From assembly GCA_039584255.1 (NCBI GenBank), contig JBDGYE010000022.1:1-58436 (forward strand): a DNA stretch of 58,436 nucleotides, in the 5' to 3' direction. Made by a program: the position numbers and the translations under genes. The notes beneath the pieces are model-generated. The model had not been told where the DNA came from, did not search any database, and saw only the letters and a list, made by a program, of their open reading frames with translations. Below, in pieces: positions 34,242 to 43,694 of this stretch. The number at the start of each line of letters is the position of its first letter. Positions within the stretch are counted from its first letter, which is position 1. This stretch comes from JBDGYE01 sp039584255. GTDB taxonomy: Bacteria > Gemmatimonadota > Gemmatimonadetes > Palauibacterales > Palauibacteraceae.

Positions 34242-35575
34242 CCCGCCGCCCCCCCCTCAGCCGCCTCCCGCGTGGACTTCACGGTGATCGTCTCCAGCCC
34301 ATGCGCGTGTGGGCCGGTCTCCTCGCGCCGCAGCATGAACGCGAAGAAGAAGCCGAGGAACCCGAGGACTGAGAAGATCCACATGCCGAGGGCGTAGCCA
34401 CCGGGGTTGGTGGCGCTCGCGCCTGAGTAGTCGTTCGCCCACCCGATCATGACGTTGAAGCTGAACAGGCCGATGTTCTGGATCATCGTCATCAGGCCGT
34501 ACGCCGTCCCCAGCTTCGCCTCTTCCACGAGGTAGGCCACCGACGGCCACATCACGGCGGGAACGAGCGAGAAGGCGATTCCCATCACGGCCATCGGTAT
34601 GGTGAGCGAGACCGACGTGTAGGCCATGACCAGGTAGACGGGAACGATCATGATCGAACCGAACATCATGAACAGCGACCGTCTTCCAACCCGATCCACC
34701 CACAGGCCGAACAACGGCGTGAAGATCATCGAGAACAGCGTGATGATGCTGGAGAGGAAGCCGGCGTGCTCGCGAGTCACACCGTGCGCATCCTGGAAGA
34801 ACTTGATGGCGAAGGTCTGGAACGGGAAGATCGCAGAGTAGAAGGTCACGCACAGGAGAACCACCCAGATGTAGGACCGCCCGAAGCTGAACAGGTCGCC
34901 CCATTCGACCTTTTCCGTCTCGCCTGCCTCGCCGAGGTCGTAGCGCTTCTCCGCCCGGTCCTCCAGCACCCAGTAGAGCAGCGCACCGACGACGCAGAAC
35001 GTGGCGAACCCGACCGTGATGAACAGGGGCCACTGCCAGTTCTCGTACGCCGGCCGGGCCAACGAGGGCGAGTTGAGGGCCAGGTAGGAGCCGAGCCGGG
35101 CAATCGTCAGGTTAACGCCGAACGCGAAGCTGAGCTCGCGGCCCTTGAACCAACGGGCGATCCCGACGGTCACGGAGACGATCAGCGACTCCGCACCGAC
35201 ACCAAAGATCAAGCGACCCGCGGCCATGACCACGAACTCGCCAGTCGCCGCCGTGACGGCGGCCCCGACGAAGCACAGGACCCCGAACAGGAGCGTCGCC
35301 TTCTTCACGCCGATCCGGTCAATGATGATCCCGCCGATCAGGACCATGATGATGTTCGGGAAGCTGTAGATCGCGTTCAGCGTGCCGATGCGGCTGTCCG
35401 AGAAGCCCAGCTGGTCACGCAGCAGGTCGGCGATCGGGCTGATCGCGTCGTAGACGTAGTAGTTGCCGAACATCGCGAGGCTGATCACCACCAGCACGAC
35501 CCAGCGAAAGACCGCAGGCGGTGGAGGTTTCAATCCGGCGCCGGCACCCTGTGCCAGATTCTGATCTGAGGTCAT
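34238..35575 (-). CDS. MFS transporter
   Basis: 445 residues and twelve predicted helices. The loop 2-3 motif reads GGIIIDRIGVKKATLLFG and its second-half copy GLWVDRVGRRSLFMMFG. It resembles anion/organic-acid or oxalate-formate-like antiporters, but the substrate is unknown. It is the first gene of the MFS / P1 peptidase / SSS run, which suggests transport linked to hydrolysis of a peptide or amide. Confidence 0.88.
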   Translation of the reverse strand: MTSDQNLAQGAGAGLKPPPPAVFRWVVLVVISLAMFGNYYVYDAISPIADLLRDQLGFSDSRIGTLNAIYSFPNIIMVLIGGIIIDRIGVKKATLLFGVLCFVGAAVTAATGEFVVMAAGRLIFGVGAESLIVSVTVGIARWFKGRELSFAFGVNLTIARLGSYLALNSPSLARPAYENWQWPLFITVGFATFCVVGALLYWVLEDRAEKRYDLGEAGETEKVEWGDLFSFGRSYIWVVLLCVTFYSAIFPFQTFAIKFFQDAHGVTREHAGFLSSIITLFSMIFTPLFGLWVDRVGRRSLFMMFGSIMIVPVYLVMAYTSVSLTIPMAVMGIAFSLVPAVMWPSVAYLVEEAKLGTAYGLMTMIQNIGLFSFNVMIGWANDYSGASATNPGGYALGMWIFSVLGFLGFFFAFMLRREETGPHAHGLETITVKSTREAAEGGAAG

Positions 35576-35672
35576 GGCTCTCGTGGATCGGCGAGGAAGA
35601 CCCCCCTGGGCCGTGGACGAGAGCGAAGTTACGGGAGGATTCGGTCGTCAGCCAGCCGGCATGATTCGTGGC

Positions 35673-35701
35673 TTGCGCTTTGATAGCTAATTTGCTATCA
35701 T
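35673..35701 (+). promoter_or_regulatory. Promoter-operator of the XRE-nucleotidyltransferase pair
   Basis: TTGCGC (35673-35678), a 17-bp spacer and TATCAT (35696-35701). The dyad TGATAGC-N6-GCTATCA (35681-35700) fills the spacer and overlaps the -10 box, the usual position for autorepression. The predicted start site falls on the ATG at 35708 and no ribosome site is visible, so the mRNA is probably leaderless. Confidence 0.65.
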
Positions 35702-35707
35702 TCGGGC

Positions 35708-36028
35708 ATGGCGACGTACCCCAGTGCACTCTTGAGTGAGGCAAGACAGCGGGCCGGCCTGACACAGCGCGATCTCGCAGGGCGGGCCGGCACGGCGCAG
35801 TCCGTGGTGGCTCGCATCGAACGCGGAAACACAGACCCGAGCTCGGGAACGCTCGCGAGGCTGCTTGCCGCTGCCGGCTTCGAGTTGATGGCCCGTTTAG
35901 AGCCTTTCCCTACCGTGGACACGCACATGCTGTACGACGTCGAGAGAATACTGAGACTCACACCGGAGGAACGACTCCGGGAGGTCGCCAACCTGAGTCG
36001 CTTCGAGGCGGCAGCGCGCCGTGTCTGA
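35708..36028 (+). CDS. XRE-family HTH antitoxin-like protein
   Basis: 106 residues. The HTH is at about 8-60 (LLSEARQRAGLTQRDLAGRAGTAQSVVARIERG), then a short helical tail. It overlaps the next gene by 8 nt, and a perfect dyad lies between its promoter elements. This is the layout of an autoregulated toxin-antitoxin or defence pair. Confidence 0.82.
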   Translation: MATYPSALLSEARQRAGLTQRDLAGRAGTAQSVVARIERGNTDPSSGTLARLLAAAGFELMARLEPFPTVDTHMLYDVERILRLTPEERLREVANLSRFEAAARRV

Positions 36029-36518
36029 TCTCGCCCCTTTCGACCCGGAGACGCTGATCCGCGTCCTTGCGGAGCACGAGGTGCGCTACGTGCTCATCGG
36101 TGCGCTCGCGGCGCGATTGCAGGGATTCCCGCGGGTAACAGCCGACGCGGACATCACGCCGGCACGCGACACGGACAACCTAGGGCGGCTGGCGAGTGCT
36201 CTCCGTCAGCTCGACGCGAGGGTCTTCACAGAAGGCGTCCCCGAGGGGTTGCCGTTCGAGTGCTCGGCTCAGGTCCTGGCTCGCGCCGAGATGTGGAACC
36301 TGGTGACGTCGGCTGGTCGGCTGGACCTCGCGTTCGCACCGTCCGGGACCGAGGGCTACGACGATCTCGCCCGTAACGCGCTCGACTACGAGGCATTCGG
36401 CGTCAGCCTGCAGGCCGCGAGTCTCGAGGACATCGTCCGGTCGAAGGAGGCGTCGGATCGACCGCAGGATCGACAGGATGTGCTGGTTATGAGGGAGATG
36501 TTGCGGCGCCGATCCTGA
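36021..36518 (+). CDS. Nucleotidyltransferase-like protein, candidate toxin partner
   Basis: 165 residues. GALAARLQGFPRVTADADITPA is the nucleotidyltransferase-fold opening: a Gly-rich helix, then an Asp-containing strand, here with DAD. It resembles AbiEii/DUF6036-type proteins paired with HTH antitoxins. The overlap with the XRE gene strongly suggests one operon. Whether it is an active transferase is unknown. Confidence 0.75.
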   Translation: MSDLAPFDPETLIRVLAEHEVRYVLIGALAARLQGFPRVTADADITPARDTDNLGRLASALRQLDARVFTEGVPEGLPFECSAQVLARAEMWNLVTSAGRLDLAFAPSGTEGYDDLARNALDYEAFGVSLQAASLEDIVRSKEASDRPQDRQDVLVMREMLRRRS

Positions 36519-36531
36519 CGCCGAATCCCGG

Positions 36532-36648
36532 TCAGGCCCGTCGTCCGCCTCCCTGACGAGCCAGCCTGATATTTTCGATCTCCTGCTCCACGTCGTTCTG
36601 CGGCTGCCTCGGTATTCGCTGAACGGTCTTATCCAAGGCCTTGAGCAT
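36532..36648 (-). CDS. Possible small protein or remnant, 38 residues
   Basis: A short frame (starts MLKALDKTVQRIP, ends ARQGGGRRA) with GAGG upstream of its ATG. The composition looks protein-like, but the frame is closed just upstream and no family is recognised. It could be the tail of a decayed gene. Confidence 0.3.
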   Translation of the reverse strand: MLKALDKTVQRIPRQPQNDVEQEIENIRLARQGGGRRA

Positions 36649-36683
36649 TGCCTCGATACCTCAGATCCGGGAAGATATCTTCC

Positions 36684-37583
36684 TCACCGGCTTGGTCGAA
36701 TCTTCGCTACCTCCGCCATCCCCATGGCCTCCCACAGCTGCGCGTAGAGCGGCCCGGCAGCTTCGTTCATCGGGTTGACGACGCCGAAGTCGAACCCCAC
36801 GACGCTTCGGAAGGGGCGGGTCCCCGGAGCCATGTCGACGAGCTCGACGAAGCGGTCCACGACGCGGTCCGGGTCCGTGTCGACCTCGTCTCCCTCGAAC
36901 ATCTGCTCGAAAGCCACCCCCATGTTCGCGGTCGCCTGGTGCAGCTCAGCCGGATAGGTCGCGGCCCGGTGGTCCTCGTCCGTGGGAGTGGGGGTGCGAG
37001 GGAAGAGCTCGGTCGTGAACGGACCCGGCTCGACGACCACCATGTCCACGCCAGTCGAAGCGAGCTCAGTGCGGAAGCCGAGGGAGTATCCTTCCACTCC
37101 CCACTTGCTGGCGTGATAGACGCCGAAAAGCGGCACGCCCATCCGGCCCGCGACCGAGCTGAGGTTGATGATCAGACCATCGCCCTTCTCCCGCATCGCG
37201 GGCAGGAAGGCGCGCGAGACCCGGTGGATTCCGACCACGTTCACGTCCAGCTGCCGTGCCAGCTCATCCGGGGTGAACGCCTCGGTCAGGCCCATGTACA
37301 TCTGGCCCGCGTTGTTGATCACGGCGTCCGGCGCCCCCGACTCAGAGAGGACGGTCTCAGCCGCCGCGTTCACGGAGGCGTCCAAGGTGACATCCATCTC
37401 GAGCACGCGCAGGTCGATTCCTTCTTCCGCGGCGGCCGAGCGCAGCGCTCCCGCGGCCTCCTGGTTCTTGCCGTCCACGCCCCGCATGGTGGCGTAGACC
37501 CGGTCTCCCTGCCGCGCAAAGCGAAGCGCCGCAATGTAGCCGAAACCGGTGCTGCATCCGGTGATCACGATCGTCCTGGGCAC
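36684..37583 (-). CDS. Short-chain dehydrogenase/reductase
   Basis: 299 residues. The NAD(P) motif TGCSTGFG is at residues 8-15, with NNAG at about 90, catalytic Ser142/143, and Tyr156 and Lys160 (YHASK). It is a classical SDR acting on an unknown alcohol or ketone. The start is GTG at 37583 with AGGAGG upstream. It is divergent from the dehydrogenase gene at 37837. Confidence 0.9.
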   Translation of the reverse strand: MPRTIVITGCSTGFGYIAALRFARQGDRVYATMRGVDGKNQEAAGALRSAAAEEGIDLRVLEMDVTLDASVNAAAETVLSESGAPDAVINNAGQMYMGLTEAFTPDELARQLDVNVVGIHRVSRAFLPAMREKGDGLIINLSSVAGRMGVPLFGVYHASKWGVEGYSLGFRTELASTGVDMVVVEPGPFTTELFPRTPTPTDEDHRAATYPAELHQATANMGVAFEQMFEGDEVDTDPDRVVDRFVELVDMAPGTRPFRSVVGFDFGVVNPMNEAAGPLYAQLWEAMGMAEVAKIRPSR

Positions 37584-37836
37584 GGGTCCTCCTTGCTGGG
37601 GCTCGGAACAGTACGGCCCCAGTATCACTGATTGTACGGGACCGGGGAAGGGCGGTGCGTCCGACCCGACCCGTCGGTGCGACCGGCGCATGATCTTCAG
37701 AAGCGAACGTCGCCTCTCAACACGACAGCAACCGCTCCCGCCAGGAACCGCAGGCATGTAGATTGTGCCCCATCTCGGAGCGACCAGAACGCGCCCCTCT
37801 CTTCCTCGGGAAGATTCATACGAAGGCAGACCCGCC

Positions 37837-39204
37837 ATGAGCGCCCCAGTGACAGCCACGATGGCACCGGTGCAGGAAGACCTGAATCCGTTTCATATCG
37901 CCCAGCAACAGTTCGAGTACGCGATCCGGTACCTTCCCGGACTGCAGGAGGGACTGGTCGAGTACCTGATCCGACCCGAGCGGGTGATCATCACCGAGTT
38001 CCCCATCGAGACGCACAACGGAACCGTCCGCAACTTCACCGGCTACAGGGTGCTGCATAACCGGGCCAGAGGCCCGGGCAAGGGCGGAATCCGTTACCAC
38101 CCCGATGTCACCGCGGACGAGGTACGGGCGCTCGCCGCGTGGATGACCTGGAAGTGCAGCGTCCTGGACATCCCATTCGGGGGCGCCAAGGGAGGAGTCG
38201 TCTGCAATCCCAAGCAGCTCACTCAGGACGACCTCCGGAAGATCACCCGCCGGTTCATCGCGGAGTTGGGCGACAACATCGGTCCCCACTCCGACATCCC
38301 CGCGCCGGATGTGAACACGAGTGCCGAGACCATGGCCTGGGTGTTCGACACCTATGACATGATGCACACGGGCCGGAACAACCTCCCCGTCGTCACCGGC
38401 AAGCCGGTGGACATGGGCGGTTCCTTCGGCCGCAACGAGGCCACCTCCCGGGGCTGCCTGTTCTGCACCCAGCACGCCCTGTCGCGGGGTCTCGTCCCCG
38501 GCCTCGACTCGGTGGACGGCGCCACCGTGGTCGTCCAGGGCTACGGAAACGCCGGCTCCATCGCCGCGCAGCTCTATGCCGAGCAGGGCTCGAGGATCAT
38601 CGCAGTCAGCGACTCGCGCGGCGGAATCTACTCCCCGGACGGCTTCGATCCGAGCGAGGCGCTGGCACACAAGAGGGAGACGGAGTCGGTGGTCGGGTTC
38701 GCCGGCACCGAGGAGGTGAGCAACGAGGAGCTGCTGGGTATCGAGTGCGACATCCTGATCCCGGCCGCGCTGGAGAACCAGATCCGGATGGACAACGCCG
38801 ACGAGGTGAAGGCGAAGGTGGTCGCCGAAGCCGCCAACGGGCCGACCACGCCGGGCGCGGACCGGATTCTGTTCGGCAAGGGCATTCCGGTGCTGCCGGA
38901 TATCCTCGCCAACGCGGGTGGCGTCACCGTCAGCTACTACGAATGGGTCCAGAACATAGAGAACGAGCAGTGGGACGAGGAAGAGGTGAACGCGAAGCTG
39001 GTCAGGAAGATGAACAAGGCCACCGACGCCGTGATGGACACCCAGGAGAGGATCAACAGCTCGCTGGCCGAGATCGGCACGAAGCGCGAGGAGCTTGGCC
39101 GCGGCAACGACCCGCTCGACAAGGTGGACCTGCGGATGGCGGCCTACATCCTCGCCGTCAAACGGGTCGCCGACGTCACGCTGCGGCGCGGGATCTGGCC
39201 GTAG
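37837..39204 (+). CDS. Glu/Leu/Phe/Val dehydrogenase
   Basis: 455 residues. The substrate and catalytic lysines are Lys82 (GPGKGG), Lys106 (MTWK) and Lys118 (GGAKGG), with the Rossmann motif GYGNAG. It performs NAD(P)-dependent reversible deamination of an amino acid, most likely glutamate by overall pattern. The start at 37837 is taken because upstream sequence is unlike the family; the ribosome site is weak. It is flanked by a divergent SDR and convergent small genes. Confidence 0.92.
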   Translation: MSAPVTATMAPVQEDLNPFHIAQQQFEYAIRYLPGLQEGLVEYLIRPERVIITEFPIETHNGTVRNFTGYRVLHNRARGPGKGGIRYHPDVTADEVRALAAWMTWKCSVLDIPFGGAKGGVVCNPKQLTQDDLRKITRRFIAELGDNIGPHSDIPAPDVNTSAETMAWVFDTYDMMHTGRNNLPVVTGKPVDMGGSFGRNEATSRGCLFCTQHALSRGLVPGLDSVDGATVVVQGYGNAGSIAAQLYAEQGSRIIAVSDSRGGIYSPDGFDPSEALAHKRETESVVGFAGTEEVSNEELLGIECDILIPAALENQIRMDNADEVKAKVVAEAANGPTTPGADRILFGKGIPVLPDILANAGGVTVSYYEWVQNIENEQWDEEEVNAKLVRKMNKATDAVMDTQERINSSLAEIGTKREELGRGNDPLDKVDLRMAAYILAVKRVADVTLRRGIWP

Positions 39205-39206
39205 GG

Positions 39207-39614
39207 TCAGAGAAGTCGCGTAATCCGGCCTAGACTGTACGCCCGTTCCGTGAATCGCTGTGCGGCGCGGGTGCGGCGCAGGGCCCGCTGTTTGTCGACG
39301 GCGCTTCCAGCCTCGCCGTGATCGAGACGAAACAGCTCCTGCAGCACGGTCCGGGCCAGGTCTTCTCGGGAAGCGAATGCCCGCGGACCCAGAATGAACC
39401 CGTTCTCCCCAGCCAGCGTCATGCCGCATCGGTTGGGAGGGAAGGACGGCTCGAAGACGATGCGGCGTCCTCTCACGGTAATCTCGGTATGGGACCCGCG
39501 GAGTTGGGCTTGCCGCAGGCGCCGCAACTCAGGCGAGGAAAGGATGTTTCTCGACTCGAGAACCAGGCGAATCGCGCCCAAGTACCAGCTAGCGCGGTCA
39601 AGCACCAGGCGCAC
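39207..39614 (-). CDS. Hypothetical protein
   Basis: 135 residues, no family recognised. It is Arg-rich, with a central GENGFILGPRAFASREDLARTVLQELFRLDHGEAG. The GTG start has GAGAGG five bases before it, and it follows the DinB gene by 9 nt, so cotranscription is likely. The ELFRLDH segment faintly resembles a metalloprotease-like His motif, but no HExxH is present. Confidence 0.6.
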   Translation of the reverse strand: MRLVLDRASWYLGAIRLVLESRNILSSPELRRLRQAQLRGSHTEITVRGRRIVFEPSFPPNRCGMTLAGENGFILGPRAFASREDLARTVLQELFRLDHGEAGSAVDKQRALRRTRAAQRFTERAYSLGRITRLL

Positions 39615-39623
39615 GTGGTCCTC

Positions 39624-40163
39624 TCAGCCGCGCTCGAGCACCGGAAGGTACGCCCGCCACGGGCCTACTTGGTCCGTGTACTGCCTCGCCACCGTCCGGG
39701 CGATCTGAGCGACGTGCCCCTGATCGTGCACCACCCAGGTGGAGAGCAGCTCGCCTGCCGTCACGCGGCCGAGCTCCGGGTGCGTCCCCGCGCGCCCCTG
39801 GTCGATCCCCGCCGCAGCCAGCTCACGGAGGACCGCGACGTTGCCCGCGCGGAGCCGGGTGAACTCGTCCAGTAGCTCGTCCAGCGATTCTTCTCTCGGC
39901 TCCTCGAACTGCGCGAACCGGTCGAACGGCTCGAACGGCCGCGTCTCGCCCTCGGTGAGGATGATCCTCAGGCGTGGCACCCAGTCCGTCTTCTCGCCGT
40001 GGATCAGATGCCCGACGACGTCGTAGGGGCTCCATGACTCGCCGCCCTCGGTGCCGTAGACGAGCCGCTCCGGAAGGTCGGCGAGCATGGCACGGAGCAC
40101 CCCGGGGGTGCAAGCCAGCATGACGATCGCTTCGTCGAGGTCGATTCGTCCGGCCGAACTCAT
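39624..40163 (-). CDS. DinB-family protein
   Basis: 179 residues of the four-helix DinB/YfiT fold. It has the metal-site helices typical of these proteins (WSPYDVVGHLIHGEKTDW and TWVVHDQGHVAQIARTVARQY). DinB proteins are often thiol-dependent transferases or of unknown role. The ATG overlaps the stop of the M61 protease gene (ATGA). Confidence 0.85.
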   Translation of the reverse strand: MSSAGRIDLDEAIVMLACTPGVLRAMLADLPERLVYGTEGGESWSPYDVVGHLIHGEKTDWVPRLRIILTEGETRPFEPFDRFAQFEEPREESLDELLDEFTRLRAGNVAVLRELAAAGIDQGRAGTHPELGRVTAGELLSTWVVHDQGHVAQIARTVARQYTDQVGPWRAYLPVLERG

Positions 40164-42001
40164 CCTTGCACCGTCCCCGTCAGGATCCCGTCGCGGATCC
40201 GGCTGGCCCGGTCCGAGGCGTCGGGATCCTCCTCCACCCGGTAGGAAGCGCTCTCCCGGAACTCGATCTCGGTCTCGGTCGTGATCCGGCGTCCGTCTCG
40301 AAGCAGCTCGATCTCGACCAACGTGCCCTCCGGAGCCTCCGCATAGCGGCGCCGGAACTCGGCGGCGAAGCTCGTGTCCTCGACCTCGATTTCACCGACG
40401 CGGAGCACGTAATCGCCGGGGCTGATTCCCGCGGCTTCCGCGGGGCTGCCCGCCGCCACACTGGTCACTCTAACCCCTTCTCCGTCGCCCTCGATCTGCG
40501 CGTCGATGAGCGGCTGACGCTGCGTGGTCGTGGCCGCGGTCATACCGCCGAGAGGCAGGATCTCGTTCCACGGATAGGGATCTCGCCCGTCGATGTAGCG
40601 CTCGCGGAACTCGTCGAACGACCGACCTCCCGCAGCACGGCTCACGGCGTCCCACCACTCTTCCTCCGTGAAGCCGGAGCCGGCCTTGAACTCGCTCCGA
40701 TACAAATCGCGCATGACCCCATCGAGCGAGGACCGGTTGTCCGTGGCGTCGCGAATGAGGATGTCCAGAAGCAGCCCGGCGAGCGATCCCTTTGGGTAGT
40801 AGATGAATGCCGTCCCGTCGTCGGGCTCTATCCAGGTGGAAAGCGAGGCATCCTCCAGTGCGATCGGCCCGGCGTCTTCCGTCTGGGTGATCTTGAAGGT
40901 GGCCAGTCTGTAGAACATTTCCGGCTCGATGATCCCGCCGCGTACCAACGCCAGGTCGGCGTAATAGTCGGTGATCCCTTCGCTCACCCACAGCAGCGTT
41001 GTGGGCTGGGAACGGTCGTAGGCGTACGGCCACAGTTCCTCCGGGCGCAGGCGCTTGACGTTCCAGGCGTGGAAGATCTCGTGTGCCACGACCAGGGGAA
41101 GAACCGGACTCTGGATGAGCCCCGGAGCGTAGATTCCGAGGTGCGAGTTCTGGTGCTCGAGAGCGCTGCCGCCCGGGTAACCGTCCTCGAACAACGCCAG
41201 GATCGTGTAGTCGTCCCAGGGCGTCTCGCCGAACACGTCGGCCATGGGCGCGGCCATGGCCTGGATGTCCTCCCATAGCCGCTCTCGGTCCGAGCCGGCG
41301 AGGGCCCCTTCCGGATGCGTGCCCAGCCGGTACCAGCGGCCCGCGACGAGGGCGCTGTCCAGGTCGAACCGGCCAACGAAGAACGGCATGTCAACCAGGT
41401 CGTGGTAGCTCCCGGCCTTGTATTCACCGCGGGCGCCTGAACTCTCCATCGCGGTGGCGATCAGCCAGTCGGACTCGGTGGTCACGGAGACCCGCGCCGG
41501 GAAGTCGAAGCCCTGCCCCTCCGGGTACGGGAAGACGTTGGCGCCGTTGAAGAAGGCGAAGTCGTCCCTCGAGTCCGCCATTCCCGTGTCGAGCGTGTCG
41601 GCCCTGTAGTCAAAGCGGACGGTGACCCGACCGACGGCCGGAGGGTGTACGCGCCAGCTGTCATAGTCGGCCTTGTCCCAGTCGATGGGCGCGCCGCCGG
41701 ACTCCGCCGAGAAGCCCGAGATGTAGCGAGCGAAGTTGTCCAGCTCGTAGGAGCCCGGAGTCCACGCGGGGATGGAAAGGACGACCGGTTCGGTGCTCGA
41801 GACGTCGAACGACATGTCGACCTGAATTGTCCGGGCCGCCGCGCTGGTCCGGTCGAAGGTGACCCGGTATTGAACGTCAGTTGTGGATGCGGCAGGTGGA
41901 CTCGCCGCGGGAGGCGATGCCGCATCGGCCTTCGTGACCGCCGTGAATCCGGCCGCCGCCACGGCCAAGCCCAGCGCCAGAAACGCACTCGCTCTCGTCA
42001 T
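40160..42001 (-). CDS. M61-family metallopeptidase with C-terminal PDZ domain
   Basis: 613 residues with a signal peptide (about 1-28, TKADAAS). The zinc motif HExxH occurs in VVAHEIFHAWNVKRL, the hallmark of glycyl-aminopeptidase-like M61 enzymes. A PDZ domain (GDYVLRVGEIEVED) lies near the C-terminus. It is an exported peptidase, probably periplasmic. GGGAGGGGAAGG precedes the ATG. It is the first gene of a three-gene run with DinB and a hypothetical protein. Confidence 0.9.
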   Translation of the reverse strand: MTRASAFLALGLAVAAAGFTAVTKADAASPPAASPPAASTTDVQYRVTFDRTSAAARTIQVDMSFDVSSTEPVVLSIPAWTPGSYELDNFARYISGFSAESGGAPIDWDKADYDSWRVHPPAVGRVTVRFDYRADTLDTGMADSRDDFAFFNGANVFPYPEGQGFDFPARVSVTTESDWLIATAMESSGARGEYKAGSYHDLVDMPFFVGRFDLDSALVAGRWYRLGTHPEGALAGSDRERLWEDIQAMAAPMADVFGETPWDDYTILALFEDGYPGGSALEHQNSHLGIYAPGLIQSPVLPLVVAHEIFHAWNVKRLRPEELWPYAYDRSQPTTLLWVSEGITDYYADLALVRGGIIEPEMFYRLATFKITQTEDAGPIALEDASLSTWIEPDDGTAFIYYPKGSLAGLLLDILIRDATDNRSSLDGVMRDLYRSEFKAGSGFTEEEWWDAVSRAAGGRSFDEFRERYIDGRDPYPWNEILPLGGMTAATTTQRQPLIDAQIEGDGEGVRVTSVAAGSPAEAAGISPGDYVLRVGEIEVEDTSFAAEFRRRYAEAPEGTLVEIELLRDGRRITTETEIEFRESASYRVEEDPDASDRASRIRDGILTGTVQG

Positions 42002-42253
42002 CACCCTTCCCCTCCCGGTACGTGTTGCATCCTCGGAGCCTGGATCGCCATTCCGTACGGATTCAGGCACCTCCGGGTTCCGCGTCGCCCGGCGCGTTGA
42101 CGAACATCAGATTCCCCCGTTCCATTCGGAGCTCGGCGACGCCGTCTGCGGAGCTGACTGGGGGGATTCCCCGGACGCGGCTGGGTGACCCTGGCCGGCG
42201 CTGTCAGAAGGACTCAAGCGGCTTTCGGTTGGGGGCTTCCGGATCTCCGATCT

Positions 42254-42508
42254 CTAGGCGTCCCAGGCGCAGCCGCAGGACGGCCCGCACGGGGCGGGAC
42301 CGGAGTCGGCGCCGGAACTCGTCGAGCGGCCGGTGAGAGGAACTCCCGCCGACACCTTCCGCTCCACCGGGGCCTCCGCGGCGGTCACACCCTGCTCCAG
42401 CCCCGCGAGCTCGCAGACATCGCCCCAGGTCTCGACGGACTCCAACATGCCGTGGCGCACCTCAACGGTCTGTCCGTTGGCCGAGCAGTAGTAATCGTAT
42501 AGCGGCAT
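42254..42508 (-). CDS. FmdB-like zinc-ribbon protein, atypical
   Basis: 84 residues. MPLYDYYC matches the FmdB opening, but the usual second Cys of the first CxxC is missing (CSANGQTVEVRHGM). The tail has CGPSCGC instead. The frame stays open upstream, but 42508 gives the family N-terminus. Function unknown; FmdB-type proteins are putative regulators. Confidence 0.65.
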   Translation of the reverse strand: MPLYDYYCSANGQTVEVRHGMLESVETWGDVCELAGLEQGVTAAEAPVERKVSAGVPLTGRSTSSGADSGPAPCGPSCGCAWDA

Positions 42509-42684
42509 TCGCTTTCCTCTGGATGTCATCCGTGTGCGACCGGGAGGCGGATGGCCCCCGGCGATCGCGTCTTCTACCGGGATAAGCCGGTGGCTGTTCC
42601 CGCCCCGGACGCAGGTGCCCGGCGATAGGTTGTACGGCCGCCGGAACGCATGGTTGGGACAGGCTGGCGCCGTCTCGGGTGTCC

Positions 42685-42879
42685 TCAGGACGGCGGGCGG
42701 CTCGCCTCCCGCCACACCAGGACGGCCAGCGTGCCGAACACGATGAAGACCAAGATGCTCGGCCACATGGGAACGACCCAGTCGCCCACCATCACGTCGG
42801 TTCCCGCAATGACGCGGAAGAGATGCCCCACGGCAATCAAGCCGAGGAAGAAACTGGCAAGGAGAGATGCGGATTTCAT
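42685..42879 (-). CDS. Small two-helix membrane protein
   Basis: 64 residues with two hydrophobic helices (LLASFFLGLIAVGHLF and ILVFIVFGTLAVLVW). GGAGG with five-base spacing precedes the ATG at 42879. It lies 34 nt after the methyltransferase gene. Function unknown. Confidence 0.65.
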   Translation of the reverse strand: MKSASLLASFFLGLIAVGHLFRVIAGTDVMVGDWVVPMWPSILVFIVFGTLAVLVWREASRPPS

Positions 42880-42913
42880 TAGAGCCTCCTTGGTTGTTGC
42901 TCTGGGCGCGGGG

Positions 42914-43657
42914 TCAGGAGCCGGCCTTCTCGTACACCGAGACGTGGAGGCCGCTCTGGGCCGTGAATGGCTCGCGGTTCCAGCCGGCCCAGCGTTCCCG
43001 GAGCCGCATCCCGGCGAGCCGCGCCATGAGATCCAGCTCGGACGGCCACGCAAATCGGGCCTGGATGGGGTAGAAGCTGGCCCCTTCCCCAGACAGCCGG
43101 ACGATCCGCGCGTCCACCCGCTGGCTCATCGGATCGTAGACCGACATCTCCAGCCGGGCGGAGTTGTCCTCGAGCGCCGCCACCGCGACCCGCTGGTTGC
43201 GGTCGAAGCGGGTGAGGTCGGGCACGAAGACCTCCATCACAAACGCAGCTCCGTCCGCCAGGTGCGCCGCAACGTTCCGGAAGCAGCGTACCTGTTCGTC
43301 CTGCGTGAGCAGGCCGAAGAACGTGTTGAACACGACGAACACGAGCGCGTACTCGCCCTCCACGTCCACGTCCGAGAAGTCGCCGATCGTGACCGATACC
43401 CGGTCGCCGCCGGGCTTTGCCCTCAGCTTCGCCGCCATGGCCTCCGAGGCATCGATCCCGTCGACCTCCACACCCCGTTCCGCCAGCGGAAGCGCGATGC
43501 GGCCGGTGCCGATCCCGAGCTCCAGAGCCGGGCCCGCGCCTGCCAGGCCGGCCAAGAACTCTACGGCGGCCTGATTCTCCACCTCCGACCCGGGGTGCCA
43601 CTCGTCGTAGACATCCGCATAGCGATCGCCGTACGTGGAAGGCCCGTATTCGATCAT
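42914..43657 (-). CDS. Class I SAM-dependent methyltransferase
   Basis: 247 residues. The SAM motif ALELGIGTGRIALPLAERG (about 44-62) is followed by VDGIDAS, the acidic ribose contact. The N-terminus YGDRYADVYDEWHP is common in small-molecule methyltransferases. The substrate is unknown. It lies 37 nt after a small membrane protein gene on the same strand. Confidence 0.85.
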   Translation of the reverse strand: MIEYGPSTYGDRYADVYDEWHPGSEVENQAAVEFLAGLAGAGPALELGIGTGRIALPLAERGVEVDGIDASEAMAAKLRAKPGGDRVSVTIGDFSDVDVEGEYALVFVVFNTFFGLLTQDEQVRCFRNVAAHLADGAAFVMEVFVPDLTRFDRNQRVAVAALEDNSARLEMSVYDPMSQRVDARIVRLSGEGASFYPIQARFAWPSELDLMARLAGMRLRERWAGWNREPFTAQSGLHVSVYEKAGS

Positions 43658-43694
43658 GCCTCTGACTCCACTTCTTGTTCAAGCGCCGTGCGGC

